A DNA stretch of 64,000 bases, taken from positions 806,001 through 870,000 of the forward strand of contig NZ_CP046253.1 in NCBI RefSeq assembly GCF_009720145.1. The letters run 5' to 3'. Under the pieces are notes generated by a model. It ran no database searches. It worked only from the letters and a program-made list of their open reading frames with translations, and had not been told where the DNA came from. Both the position numbers and the translations under genes were made by a program. This document shows positions 8,857 to 18,301 of the stretch, in pieces. Each line of letters begins with the position of its first letter. Within the stretch, counting starts at the first letter, position 1. This DNA comes from Sphingobium sp. CAP-1 (GTDB taxonomy: Bacteria; Pseudomonadota; Alphaproteobacteria; Sphingomonadales; Sphingomonadaceae).

Positions 8857-9597
8857 TCAGCGGCGCAGCGCGACCTTCATGTCGGCCAGCGCCAGTTCGA
8901 TCAGGGTCCGCATCGCCTTTTGCGCCTGACGCGGATTCTGCGCGGCAATCTCCTTATAAAGTGCGCGATGTTCGGGCATCGGGTCGCGCGGCGCGTCCTG
9001 CACGCGTTGCTTGGTAGCCGTGGTCCAGGCGATCGCCGACATGATCGAACTGGACAGCGCATAGAGCATCTCATTCTGCGCCGCCTCCATCAGCAGGCCG
9101 TGGAAGCGCTGATCCGCCGCCCGCCCCTTCTCCGTCGCCAGCGTATAATGTTCCATCGCATCAAGCGCATTGGCCATGTCGACCAGTTGCCCGTCATTGC
9201 GGCGCAGCGCCGCCATCTCCGCCGCCTGCGGCTCCACCACCATGCGCAGTTCGAACAGGTCGCGCAGAAACTCCTCGCTCGGCGCGGACTGAATCTGCCA
9301 GGCCAGCACATCGGGATCGAGCATACTCCATTTGCGGCGCTCATTGACCTTGGTCCCGGCCTTTGGCCGGCTGCTGACCAGCCCCTTGGCGGTCAGGATG
9401 CGGAACGCCTCGCGCAGCGCCGATCGCGATATGCCCAACGTCTCGGCATGATCGACCTCGGCGGCGAATATATGGCCGACCGGCAGCGCGCCGCTGACGA
9501 TCTGGATCGCGATCCGCTGCGCCACGGCATGGTGCAGCCGCCCCGTCATCAGCGGGACGATAGTGCCGCCCTGCCCCAAAAGCCGCTGCTCATCCAT
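8857..9597 (-). CDS. FadR-type (FCD domain) GntR transcriptional regulator
   Basis: 246 residues from ATG 9597; a GTG at 9621 would add eight residues but has its purine-rich tract too close. A winged helix spans about residues 20-85 with the recognition region ISRSALREAFRILTAKGLVSSRPKAGTKV-like (here broken as ISRSALREAF then LTAKGLV). A helical FCD ligand-binding domain follows (FELRMVVEPQAAEMAAL and later histidines that normally bind a metal and a carboxylate effector). The gene sits between the GH127 operon and the peptidase operon, and operators of the same type lie on both sides, so it is the obvious local repressor. Its inducer is probably a sugar acid, imino acid or arabinose-derived carboxylate. 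Confidence 0.92.
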   Translation of the reverse strand: MDEQRLLGQGGTIVPLMTGRLHHAVAQRIAIQIVSGALPVGHIFAAEVDHAETLGISRSALREAFRILTAKGLVSSRPKAGTKVNERRKWSMLDPDVLAWQIQSAPSEEFLRDLFELRMVVEPQAAEMAALRRNDGQLVDMANALDAMEHYTLATEKGRAADQRFHGLLMEAAQNEMLYALSSSIMSAIAWTTATKQRVQDAPRDPMPEHRALYKEIAAQNPRQAQKAMRTLIELALADMKVALRR

Positions 9598-9668
9598 GCT
9601 TGTTACCCCGTCCTTTCGCACCTCCTACCATGTCGCATCACCAAAGGCAGCATGAAAAAGGCAGATCA

Positions 9669-9681
9669 TATATCGTATAAT
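9669..9681. promoter_or_regulatory. Candidate GntR operator in the GntR/S9 peptidase intergenic region
   Basis: The sequence ATATCGTATAATC contains nine bases (TATCGTATA, 9671-9679) of the operator core found at 8762. It lies between the divergently transcribed GntR gene and the S9 peptidase operon and could serve both autoregulation and control of the operon. Confidence 0.55.
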
Positions 9682-9739
9682 CTTGTTGACCTGTCCATGG
9701 TTCACGGTCATGACGGCTCCATCTTTCCAGAAATAGCAG

Positions 9740-12097
9740 GTGTCAGCTCCCGTGCGTGCCCGTCTTACTCCTGTTTCCCGCTCGATCAGCCTGCTCGCCA
9801 TCGCCTGCGCGACCATCGCGACTCCGGCGTCGGCCCGGTCCGGCGCATCCGTCACCGCCGCGCCGGACATCGTTGCCCGCTACGCGCTGTCGGACAAGTT
9901 TACCGGCCAGTCTCTCGCCGACCTGATCGATAATGCGGATGTCGCGCCGCGCTTCGTCGGCAAAGGGCTGCTCTATCGCACCGGCAATCGGCGCAGCCAG
10001 AACTATATCTATGTCGATCTCGCCACGCTGGCAAAGCAACAGGTTGCGACCACCGCGCAATTGCTCGCCGCGCTGACCGCCGCGACCGGCAAGCCGGTAA
10101 ACGTCGACGGCGCGCAGATCACCGATGTCGATTATGACCCCGCCGCCCGCACCCTCCGCTTCCGCGCGCTGGACGGCCTCTGGTCACTCGATGCCGACGG
10201 CAAGGCCGTGCGCGTCGCGGAGGAGAAGAAGGACGACCTCTCCCTCCCCTCCCCCGACGGCCGTTTCCATATCGTCGCGCGCGACTTCAACCTGATCGCC
10301 ATCGACAGCAGGAGCGGCAAGCAGGTCGCCCTCACCACCGACGGCACGCGTGAGCAGCCCTATGGCCGCTCCATCCCGCAACTGGCCGACATATTGCGCG
10401 CAGGCACCGAAGAACCCGACATGCCCGTTTCCGGCGCATGGTCGCCCGACGGCCGCTATCTGCTGAGCTGGCGGCTCGACACGCGCGATGTCAAGAAGCT
10501 GTCCATCACCCAGCAAAACCCGCCGGGCAGCCTCTATCCGCGCAGCTTCTCCTATGTCTATCCGCTCGCCGGCGCGGAAAAGCTGCCGCAGGCGACACGC
10601 TTCACCATCGACATCGAACAGGCGATGCGCAGCGGCAAAGCGACGATCGTGCCGCTGGCAATCCCGTCCGAATCCATCCTCTATCCCTCGCCACCCGACA
10701 TGGGCTGGGTAAACGGCAAGCCGCGCATCCTGTGGACCGAACGCGGCTACAGACAGCAGGCCGTCTATCAGGCCGACCCCGATACCGGCGCCGCGCGCAT
10801 CGTCGCGCATGAGGCGGTGACGCCGCTCGTCACCGTCACCTCCAGCATGATCCTGCCCGCCCCGGACCTGGGCGGAGAACTCTCCATCTCCGAACGGTCC
10901 GGCTGGGCGCAGCTCTATCTTGTCACCCCCGATGCGCCCGATGGCGGAAAACCGCTTACTTCGGGGGAATGGGAAGTGCTGTCGGTCGACCATGTCGCCG
11001 GGGACAAATCCTCTCTGGTCGTAACTGGCGTCGGCCGGGAAAAGGCGCGCAACCCCTATTGGCGCGCCCTCTATCGCGTGCCGCTGAGCGGCGGCGATCC
11101 GATCGAACTGACGCCCGAACCGCTGGACCATGACGCGACCCTGTCGGACGATGGCCAATGGATCGTGGATCAGATGTCCAGCCCGACCCGCCCGACCCGC
11201 GCCGTGCTGCGCGACGGGCAAACCGGCCGGATCGTCATGGACCTCGCCACCGCCGACGACAGCCGCCTGCGCGCGGCGGGCTATACATCGCCCGAACCGT
11301 TCCAGGGCGTCGCGGCGGACGGCCATACGCCCATCTATGGCATGATCTTCCGCCCGGCGAACTTCGACGCGAAGCGCCGCTATCCGGTGATCGACAATGT
11401 CTATACCGGCCCGACCACGACCGACGTGCCCGCCACCTGGAACGACGCCCATCGCGTCGCCGGCAATGCCGTGGCCCAGATCGGTGCGATCGTGGTGATG
11501 ATCGACGGCACCGGCACATCACGCCGGGGACAGGCCTTCCGCCTGCCCGCCTATCGGAATCTGGGCGAAGTGGGTCTGGACGACCATATCGCCCTCATCC
11601 GCCAGATGGCCGCACAATATCCCTATATGGACGTGACCCGCGTCGGCGTGTTCGGCGGATCGGCGGGCGGCTATGACACCGCCCGCTTCGTCTTGCGGCG
11701 GCCGAATTTCTTCACGGTCGGCGTCTCCTCATCGGGCAATCACGACCTGCGGCTGGACAAGACATGGTGGCCCGAAGTGTCCATGGGCAACCCGGACGAA
11801 GCGACATGGGAGCGCAACAGCAACATGTCGGTCGCGGGCAACCTCATGGGCAAGCTGCTGCTGATCCATGGCGACATAGACGATAACGTCCCGGTGACGG
11901 AGAGCTTCCGCCTCGCCAAGGCGTTGATGGACGCCGGCCGCGATGTCGATCTGGTCGTGCTGCCCAACACCACCCACCGGGTCTATCAGCCCTTCTTCTG
12001 GAAGAAGCTGCGCGACTATTTCACGCTCAACCTGCTGGGCGAAACGCCCCCGGCACTGACGGCTCCAAAGGCCGCGCCCACCCCCGCCGCGCAATGA
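9740..12097 (+). CDS. S9 family serine peptidase (dipeptidyl peptidase IV-like), exported
   Basis: 785-residue prolyl oligopeptidase-family enzyme with an N-terminal signal peptide (LLAIACATIATPASA), a beta-propeller (DPPIV N-terminal) domain to about residue 530 and an alpha/beta-hydrolase catalytic domain. The triad is visible as Ser641 in GGSAGG, Asp714 or Asp715 in HGDIDDNVP and His746 in NTTHR. Family members cleave after proline or alanine near the N-terminus, which fits proline- or hydroxyproline-rich substrates. The start is GTG 9740; a GTG at 9752 is also possible and has a purine-rich AGCAGG upstream. It heads a tightly coupled operon with the DUF5695, Svx and POT genes, overlapping the next gene by four bases. 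Confidence 0.9.
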   Translation: MSAPVRARLTPVSRSISLLAIACATIATPASARSGASVTAAPDIVARYALSDKFTGQSLADLIDNADVAPRFVGKGLLYRTGNRRSQNYIYVDLATLAKQQVATTAQLLAALTAATGKPVNVDGAQITDVDYDPAARTLRFRALDGLWSLDADGKAVRVAEEKKDDLSLPSPDGRFHIVARDFNLIAIDSRSGKQVALTTDGTREQPYGRSIPQLADILRAGTEEPDMPVSGAWSPDGRYLLSWRLDTRDVKKLSITQQNPPGSLYPRSFSYVYPLAGAEKLPQATRFTIDIEQAMRSGKATIVPLAIPSESILYPSPPDMGWVNGKPRILWTERGYRQQAVYQADPDTGAARIVAHEAVTPLVTVTSSMILPAPDLGGELSISERSGWAQLYLVTPDAPDGGKPLTSGEWEVLSVDHVAGDKSSLVVTGVGREKARNPYWRALYRVPLSGGDPIELTPEPLDHDATLSDDGQWIVDQMSSPTRPTRAVLRDGQTGRIVMDLATADDSRLRAAGYTSPEPFQGVAADGHTPIYGMIFRPANFDAKRRYPVIDNVYTGPTTTDVPATWNDAHRVAGNAVAQIGAIVVMIDGTGTSRRGQAFRLPAYRNLGEVGLDDHIALIRQMAAQYPYMDVTRVGVFGGSAGGYDTARFVLRRPNFFTVGVSSSGNHDLRLDKTWWPEVSMGNPDEATWERNSNMSVAGNLMGKLLLIHGDIDDNVPVTESFRLAKALMDAGRDVDLVVLPNTTHRVYQPFFWKKLRDYFTLNLLGETPPALTAPKAAPTPAAQ

Positions 12098-14850
12098 CGA
12101 GGATGATGATGACCAAGACGCTCCCCCTGATCGCGCTGCTGCTGGCGTCCACGCCGGTGCTGATCCCGGCAACCACCGCCTTTGCCGAGGCCCAGCCCGC
12201 AAAGAAGGTCTTTCCGCCGATCGCAAGGACAGCCTTCAAGACCCCGGCCTTCGACCTCGCCCTGCGCACCGACACGCAGACGCTCGCGCACCTCTCGCCC
12301 GGCGGCGACACGGCGTTCGACTTCGTTCCCGCCGCGCGCGAGGCGGAGCGCGCCGGCGACGGCTATGTCCATATCGGCGACATCCATATCCGCCTGAAAA
12401 GCGGCAGTGGCGCATGGCAGGACTTTTCCTCCGCCCATGCCCGCAAGCCGATCGTCAAGCTGGCGGCGCGCGGCAACATATTGGCCGCCGCCGATATCAG
12501 CGCCTCCATGGGCGCCGGCATCCCGCTGCGTGTCGAACGCCACTGGGTCAACGACAATGGCGTCCTCGCCCTGGGCTTCACCCTGGTCAACACCAGCCGC
12601 GAGCCTGTCGAGATCGGCGCGCTGGGTATGCCGATGGTGTTCGACAATATCATCCTCGACCGCGATCTGGATCAGGCCCATGCGCAGGCCAGCTTCGTCG
12701 ATCCCTATATCGGCCGCGACGCCGGCTATGTGCAGGTGACGCGCCTCAATGGCCAGGGTCCGGCACTGCTGGTGCTGCCCGAAAAGAACACGCCGCTGGA
12801 GGCCTACCGCCCCGTGCTGGAAGCCCGCGCCGCGCCGAAGGACGACATCTTCACCGACCGCAGCCCGCGCACCCAGGTATCCGAAGGCTTTTACGACTGG
12901 ACCGTCGCCAGCAAGGGCTTTGTCGAAAAGGAATGGGCCAAGGCCGGCCCGCAATGGAATGACGCGACCAGCATCATACTCGCGCCCGGTCAGAGCCGCA
13001 CCATCGGCCTGCGCTTCGTCACGTCACCCTCCATCCGCGGAATCGAGGACACGCTGGTCGCCAACAGGCGCCCCGTCGCGGTCGGCATTCCCGGCTATGT
13101 CGTGCCGACCGACCAGCAGGCGAGCCTCTATCTCAAATCCCCCAGCCCGGTCGCGAAGATCGAGAGCTTCCCCGCCGGCGCGCTCACCGCGACCCCGACC
13201 GAAAGCGGCACCGGCTGGGCGCGCTATGATGTGAAGGCATCGGGCTGGGGTCAGGCGCGCCTGACCGTCACCTATGCCGACGGACAGGCCCAGACCGTCA
13301 GCTACTATATCACCAAGCCGCTGGAGCAGGTGATGGCCGATATCGGCCATTTCACCACCACCAGCCAATGGTATGAAGGCAAGGACGATCCCTTCCAGCG
13401 CTCCCCCGCCATCCTCTCCTACGACCGGGAAGAGAATAAGATACTGACGCAGGACGGCCGCGTCTGGGTCGCGGGCATGAGCGACGAAGGCGGCGCGGGC
13501 AGTTGGGTCGCCGCCGCGATCAAGCAGCTCGACAATCCGAACCCGGAGGAAGTCGCCAAGCTCGAACGCATGGTCAACGAAACTGTGCTGGGCCATCTTC
13601 AGGTCGCACAAGGGCCACAGGCCGGCGCGGTGAAGAAGAGCCTCTTCTACTACGATCCCAAGTTATTTCCCGACTATTACGACCCTTCGATCAACTGGAA
13701 GAACTGGACCGCCTGGCCGAAGAAAGAAGCCGACGATCTCGGCCGCTCCTATAATTACCCCCATGTCGCGATCGGCCATTGGGTGCTGTATCGCCTCGCC
13801 CGTGACAGTCAGGGTCTGGTGAAGCAGCATGACTGGCGCTTCTATCTCGACTGGGCCTATCGCACTTCGGTCGCGATGATGCGCGACGCGCCCTATTATG
13901 CCCAGTTCGGCCAGATGGAGGGCGATGTCTTTCTCGACATCCTCAAGGATCTGAAGCGCGAGGGTCTGACGACGCAAGCGACCGAGATGGAAAAGCTGAT
14001 GAAGGGCCGCGCCGATCACTGGCGCACGCTCAAATATCCGTTCGGCAGCGAAATGGCGTGGGATTCGACCGGTCAGCCCGAAGTCTATGCCTGGATGCGC
14101 TATTTCGGCTACCAGCCGCAGGCCGATGTGACCAAAGAGGTGATCCTGGGCTATGATCCCACCATCCCAAGCTGGGGCTATAATGGCAATGCCCGCCGCT
14201 ATTGGGACTTCCTCTATGGCGGGAAAGTGTCGCGGATCGAGCGGCAGATTCATCATTATGGCTCCGCGCTCAACGCCGTGCCCCTGTTCGACGCCTATCG
14301 CCAGAACCCCGACGACCTGCATCTGCTGCGCGTCGCCTATGGCGGCATGATGGGCGGCATCACCAATATCGACCAGCAGGGTTTCGGCTCCGCCGCCTTC
14401 CATAGCTGGCCCGACATGATGCAATGGGATGCGCTGACCGGCGATTATGGCATGGGCTTTTATGGCCATGCGATCGCATCGGCCACCTATGCGGTGCAGG
14501 ACAGGGATCTGGGCTGGCTCGGCTTTGGCGGCAAGGTCACGGGAGACGGCGCGACAGTCCATATCGTGCCGCAGGATGGCGCACGCCGCCGCCTGTTCAT
14601 TGCGCCCGCGGGCCTCTGGATCACGCTGGAGGCCGGCCGCATCGCCAGCGCCGATTATGACGGTGCATCGGGGCAGGTGGTGCTGACGCTCGACCCTGCC
14701 GACGCCGCCACGGCAAAGGCACGCCTGCTGTTCGAAACGACGACGAAGGACGGCAAGCCCTATGCGATCGCCGGCGCGACCGCCGACCGGGGCGGCTACG
14801 CCATCCCGCTTGGCGCGGCGACCACCCGCGTCACGCTGACCCCGCGCTGA
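12094..14850 (+). CDS. DUF5695-type exported protein, probable carbohydrate-active enzyme
   Basis: 918-residue protein with a signal peptide (LIALLLASTPVLIPATTAFAEA). I recognise it as resembling the DUF5695 group, large exported proteins with an N-terminal beta-sandwich and a central helical, toroid-like region rich in aromatic and acidic residues (for example YDPSINWKNWTAWPKK and SYNYPHVAIGHW near residues 520-560). No catalytic residues are established for this family. It overlaps the S9 peptidase by four bases and the Svx-like gene by one, so it is co-translated with peptidases. I infer a role on the glycan of a glycoprotein, but the reaction is unknown. Assignment to DUF5695 rests on recall and should be checked by a profile search. 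Confidence 0.72.
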   Translation: MTRMMMTKTLPLIALLLASTPVLIPATTAFAEAQPAKKVFPPIARTAFKTPAFDLALRTDTQTLAHLSPGGDTAFDFVPAAREAERAGDGYVHIGDIHIRLKSGSGAWQDFSSAHARKPIVKLAARGNILAAADISASMGAGIPLRVERHWVNDNGVLALGFTLVNTSREPVEIGALGMPMVFDNIILDRDLDQAHAQASFVDPYIGRDAGYVQVTRLNGQGPALLVLPEKNTPLEAYRPVLEARAAPKDDIFTDRSPRTQVSEGFYDWTVASKGFVEKEWAKAGPQWNDATSIILAPGQSRTIGLRFVTSPSIRGIEDTLVANRRPVAVGIPGYVVPTDQQASLYLKSPSPVAKIESFPAGALTATPTESGTGWARYDVKASGWGQARLTVTYADGQAQTVSYYITKPLEQVMADIGHFTTTSQWYEGKDDPFQRSPAILSYDREENKILTQDGRVWVAGMSDEGGAGSWVAAAIKQLDNPNPEEVAKLERMVNETVLGHLQVAQGPQAGAVKKSLFYYDPKLFPDYYDPSINWKNWTAWPKKEADDLGRSYNYPHVAIGHWVLYRLARDSQGLVKQHDWRFYLDWAYRTSVAMMRDAPYYAQFGQMEGDVFLDILKDLKREGLTTQATEMEKLMKGRADHWRTLKYPFGSEMAWDSTGQPEVYAWMRYFGYQPQADVTKEVILGYDPTIPSWGYNGNARRYWDFLYGGKVSRIERQIHHYGSALNAVPLFDAYRQNPDDLHLLRVAYGGMMGGITNIDQQGFGSAAFHSWPDMMQWDALTGDYGMGFYGHAIASATYAVQDRDLGWLGFGGKVTGDGATVHIVPQDGARRRLFIAPAGLWITLEAGRIASADYDGASGQVVLTLDPADAATAKARLLFETTTKDGKPYAIAGATADRGGYAIPLGAATTRVTLTPR

Positions 14851-16805
14851 TGCGTCGCGCCTGGGTGCCGGCCACGGTCCTCGCTCTGGCCATGGGGAGC
14901 GCGGCGCTGGCCGCCGTCCCCCGGCAAAGGGCGGATCGCTGTCCTATTGCCGGCCCGGCTGCTACGCTCCTCCCCGGCTCTTTCGACTGTCAGGCGACGC
15001 TTTCCGATAGGATCGGGCCAGCGCAACAAAATGTCGAAATCGGCGGGAAATATGCGAAGTTAAGCGCCGGAAATCCTATTTGCACGGCCGCGCCATGGAC
15101 CGTCGCGGCGACCGATCCGGGCGACGCCGCCAACGCCGCGCTGCCGCTCCAGATGGAAAGCGCGCATGTCGCCTTTCACTGGAAGCCCGGCACGGTCGAT
15201 CCCGCCGATGCGAAGGCCGCCGCCGCGCATCTGGAATATGTCTGGTCTTATTTCATCGACATTTTGGGCTTCCCGATGCCCCATTGCGGCGATGCGGCCA
15301 AATATAAGGTCAACGCCTATATTGGCGTCGATTATGGCCTGACCGGCGGCACCGACTCGCTGGGCCATATGGGCATGTGGATCGGTCCGGGCGCGCTCAA
15401 GGACCGGTTCGGCCTGGCGCATGAACTGACCCATTCTTTGCAAGCCGCGACCGGACGGCTGATGGACTCGCCTTACACAGGCTGGATGTTCGAAAGCCAC
15501 GCCAACTGGATGACCACCCAGTTGCCGGAGTTTCGCGACAACACCCATTGTTCGGTGCTGCTCAAACAATATCCGCATCTCTATTATGGCTCGACCCGGT
15601 CGCGCTACTGCAACTGGCAATGGTTCGAATATCTGAAGGACCGCTATGGCTATGACGCCGTCAACGCCCTGTGGCGCGCCGCGCCGGGCAAGGACGATCC
15701 CGCCCGCCTGACCGCCGATCCCTTCTCCGTGCTGCGAACCAATATGGGCTGGACGCAGGATCAATTGAACGATGTGTTCGGCGACTGGGCGCTGCACAAC
15801 GCCAACTGGGACTATGCCAATGGCGCGGCCTATCGTCGCAGCTATGGCGGCTATGTCCAGACCACCGGGCCGGACATTTTGGCGGCGACCGTGCTGGACC
15901 CGATCGATGCCGACACGCGCCGCTATGCCGTGCCGGAGCTGTGGGCGCCGCAGCGCTGGGGCTATAATATCGTCAGGCTGAACCCGGACGCCGGCCAGTC
16001 GCGCGTCACCGTCACTTTCCGCGGCATCGTGCAACAGGCCTCCGCCGTGGCGACGCTGCCCGGCCTCGCCGACGAACCCGACACCATCCCGCCGCCCGCG
16101 TCCGACTGGCGCTGGGGCGTGGTCGCGGTCGGCGCGGACGGCAAAAGCCGCTACAGCCCGCTCCAGCGCGGCGCGCGCGCCTCCACGACGATCGCCATTC
16201 GCCCCGATGACACTGGCCTGTATCTCATCGTCATGGCCACCCCGTCGCAGATGCAGAAGATCCGCTGGGACCAGCCCTATTATTCGATCTACCGCTATCC
16301 CTGGATGGTGGAACTGGATGGCGCCCGGCCCGACGCGCCCGCGCCCATCCCCGGCGGCCATCGCCATGCCAATGGCGGCGGCTGGGTCGGCCCGGACGCG
16401 AAGGTCGCGGCCACCGCCTATGTCGGCCCCTATGCCCGCGTCCTGTCCGGCACCGTCGGCGACCGGGCGCGGGTCGAGGATCATGCCGTCGTCTCCGGGC
16501 AGGCGCAGGTGCTGGACGATGCCGTCATCGCCGGCCTGACCGTGCTGCGCGGCGACACCATATTGCGGGGCCACGCCGGCGCGGCCACCGCCATGCTGGG
16601 CATTGGCGAATATGAAAAGGGCATCATCCTGTCCGGCACGGCCCAGACGGTCGGCGATGTCGAACATCGCGGCGGCCAGTTCGACCAGGGCGTCTCCTGG
16701 GGCTTCGTCGATCAGGACGCCGCCAAAGACCGCACGCGCGGCGCGACCCTGACCGCCCCCGTCCCCGAAGTCACCGCCAAGCCCGACTATCGCTGGATAC
16801 CCTGA
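14850..16805 (+). CDS. Svx/AvrXca-family exported metallopeptidase with beta-helical tail
   Basis: 651 residues with a signal peptide ending near AALA-AV. The middle has AHELTHSLQ with the zinc-binding HELTH at residues 191-195, followed by GWMFESHANWM, whose Glu is the expected third ligand of a gluzincin. This arrangement and the surrounding GWTQDQLNDVFGDWA-like helix resemble the Svx/AvrXca virulence proteins of Pectobacterium and Xanthomonas, secreted into the plant wall. Residues from about 505 form short imperfect repeats (GPDAKVAATAYVGPYARV, then GDRARVEDHAVVSG), as in left-handed beta-helix folds. It starts in the TGATG overlap with the upstream gene. A role in cutting plant wall glycoproteins is inferred from family and neighbours. 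Confidence 0.82.
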   Translation: MRRAWVPATVLALAMGSAALAAVPRQRADRCPIAGPAATLLPGSFDCQATLSDRIGPAQQNVEIGGKYAKLSAGNPICTAAPWTVAATDPGDAANAALPLQMESAHVAFHWKPGTVDPADAKAAAAHLEYVWSYFIDILGFPMPHCGDAAKYKVNAYIGVDYGLTGGTDSLGHMGMWIGPGALKDRFGLAHELTHSLQAATGRLMDSPYTGWMFESHANWMTTQLPEFRDNTHCSVLLKQYPHLYYGSTRSRYCNWQWFEYLKDRYGYDAVNALWRAAPGKDDPARLTADPFSVLRTNMGWTQDQLNDVFGDWALHNANWDYANGAAYRRSYGGYVQTTGPDILAATVLDPIDADTRRYAVPELWAPQRWGYNIVRLNPDAGQSRVTVTFRGIVQQASAVATLPGLADEPDTIPPPASDWRWGVVAVGADGKSRYSPLQRGARASTTIAIRPDDTGLYLIVMATPSQMQKIRWDQPYYSIYRYPWMVELDGARPDAPAPIPGGHRHANGGGWVGPDAKVAATAYVGPYARVLSGTVGDRARVEDHAVVSGQAQVLDDAVIAGLTVLRGDTILRGHAGAATAMLGIGEYEKGIILSGTAQTVGDVEHRGGQFDQGVSWGFVDQDAAKDRTRGATLTAPVPEVTAKPDYRWIP

Positions 16806-18301
16806 TGACGCCCGCCACCCAGCCCGAAGCCGAAACCCTGTGGGGCCATCCCAAGGGGCTTTACGTCCTCTTCTTCACCGAACTCTGGGAGCGCTTCTCC
16901 TTCTACGGAATGCGCGCGCTGCTGATCTTCTACCTGACGCGCCACTTCCTCTATTCGGGGGAGCAGTCCGGGCTGCTCTATGGCTCCTATCTGGCTTTGG
17001 TGTTCCTCTCCCCGATGATCGGCGGCTATCTGGCCGACCGCTGGCTGGGCCAGCGCAAGGCGGTGCTGTTCGGCGGGCTGGTGATCGCCAGCGGCCACAT
17101 CATATTGGGGGTCGAAGATGTTCTCGGCACGTCGGCGCAGGCGGTGTTCTGGATCGGCCTGTCGCTGATCGTGGTCGGCACCGGCTTTCTGAAAGCCAAT
17201 ATCTCGGCGCTGGTGGGTACGCTCTATGCCGCACATGATCCCCGCCGGGACAGCGCCTACACCCTCTTCTACATGGGCATCAATCTGGGCGGCGCGATCG
17301 GCCCGGTCATTTGCGGCCTGCTCGGCGAGACGCTGGGCTGGGGCTATGGCTTCGGTGCGGCAGCGGTCGGGATGATCGCGGGCGTCATCGTCTTTGCACG
17401 CGGCAAGCGGCACTTGCTCGGCGGTGGCGAAGCGCCCGATCCCGCCGCGCTGGCCAGGCCCGTTTTCGGCGTGAAGCGCGAATGGCTGATCTATGGCGGC
17501 ACGATCCCCCTCACCCTGCTGAGCTGGATCTTGCTGGTGTCGCCCAAACTCACCGGCACCCTGCTGGCGGTCGGCGGCGTGGCGATCGGCCTGCTGCTGG
17601 TCTGGATCGCCCTCGCCAGACTGGCAGGCGAGGAGCGCCGCAAGCTGCTCTACGCACTGGCGCTGGTCGTCATCCAGCCGGTTTTCTGGGGGCTTTATGA
17701 ACAGAGCGGCTCCTCGCTCAACCTGTTCATCGACCATCATGTCGACCGGACGATAGGGGGCTTTGAAGTCCCGGCCTCTGTCTTTCAGGCGCTGCCCCCC
17801 TTCTTCGTCTGCCTGATCGCCCTGCCCTTCGCCGCGCTCTGGCTACGGCTTGCGAAAGCGAACCGGATGCCGACCCCGCTCAGCAGCTTCGGTTTCGCCA
17901 TCATCATGGTCGGCGGCGGCTTCGTGCTGATGGCGCTGGCCGGGCTGGTGCCGTCGGACCAGAAAGTGCCGCTGGCCTTCATCCTCCTGCTTTTCCTCTG
18001 CCATGCGATCGGCGAAATGTGCCTGTCGCCCGTCGGCCTCTCCGCCATGTCGCGCTTCGCACCGCGCCATATGCTCAGCTTCCTGATGGGCACATGGTTC
18101 CTGGCGACGGCGGCGGGTAATTTCAGCGCGGGCGTGATCGCCTCGGTGATCGAGGCGATGGGCGGCGGCGCCGATGGTGGCGACCGGGCGATCATCCTCG
18201 ACGCCTATCTGCGTATCGGTCTGGTCGCCGCTGCGATCGGGGCGCTGGTGCTGATCGTCAATATCGGGGCGCAGCGGATACTGCGCCCCGCAACCCGGTA
18301 A
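16805..18301 (+). CDS. POT/PTR2 family proton-coupled oligopeptide transporter
   Basis: 498-residue inner-membrane protein with about 14 hydrophobic segments. The proton-coupling ExxER motif is present as ELWERFSFYG in helix 1, with the family FYGMRALL context, and a PTR2 pattern FYMGINLGGAIGP follows in helix 5. It would import di- and tripeptides with protons. It is the last gene of the S9-DUF5695-Svx operon and overlaps Svx by one base, so the operon couples extracellular peptide release with uptake. Its stop codon abuts the stop of the convergent M24 gene with no spacer, leaving no room for a dedicated terminator. Confidence 0.93.
   Translation: MTPATQPEAETLWGHPKGLYVLFFTELWERFSFYGMRALLIFYLTRHFLYSGEQSGLLYGSYLALVFLSPMIGGYLADRWLGQRKAVLFGGLVIASGHIILGVEDVLGTSAQAVFWIGLSLIVVGTGFLKANISALVGTLYAAHDPRRDSAYTLFYMGINLGGAIGPVICGLLGETLGWGYGFGAAAVGMIAGVIVFARGKRHLLGGGEAPDPAALARPVFGVKREWLIYGGTIPLTLLSWILLVSPKLTGTLLAVGGVAIGLLLVWIALARLAGEERRKLLYALALVVIQPVFWGLYEQSGSSLNLFIDHHVDRTIGGFEVPASVFQALPPFFVCLIALPFAALWLRLAKANRMPTPLSSFGFAIIMVGGGFVLMALAGLVPSDQKVPLAFILLLFLCHAIGEMCLSPVGLSAMSRFAPRHMLSFLMGTWFLATAAGNFSAGVIASVIEAMGGGADGGDRAIILDAYLRIGLVAAAIGALVLIVNIGAQRILRPATR

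Noticed and set aside
6351..9017. 888-residue frame on the plus strand
   Set aside because: Opposite the GH127 gene; Arg/His-rich composition with no recognisable domain.
8857..9597. GntR as a hexuronate (UxuR/ExuR-type) regulator
   Set aside because: The family and GTATAC-like site would allow it, but no uronate catabolic genes are in the window, while all five sites sit at peptidase, arabinosidase or receptor promoters.
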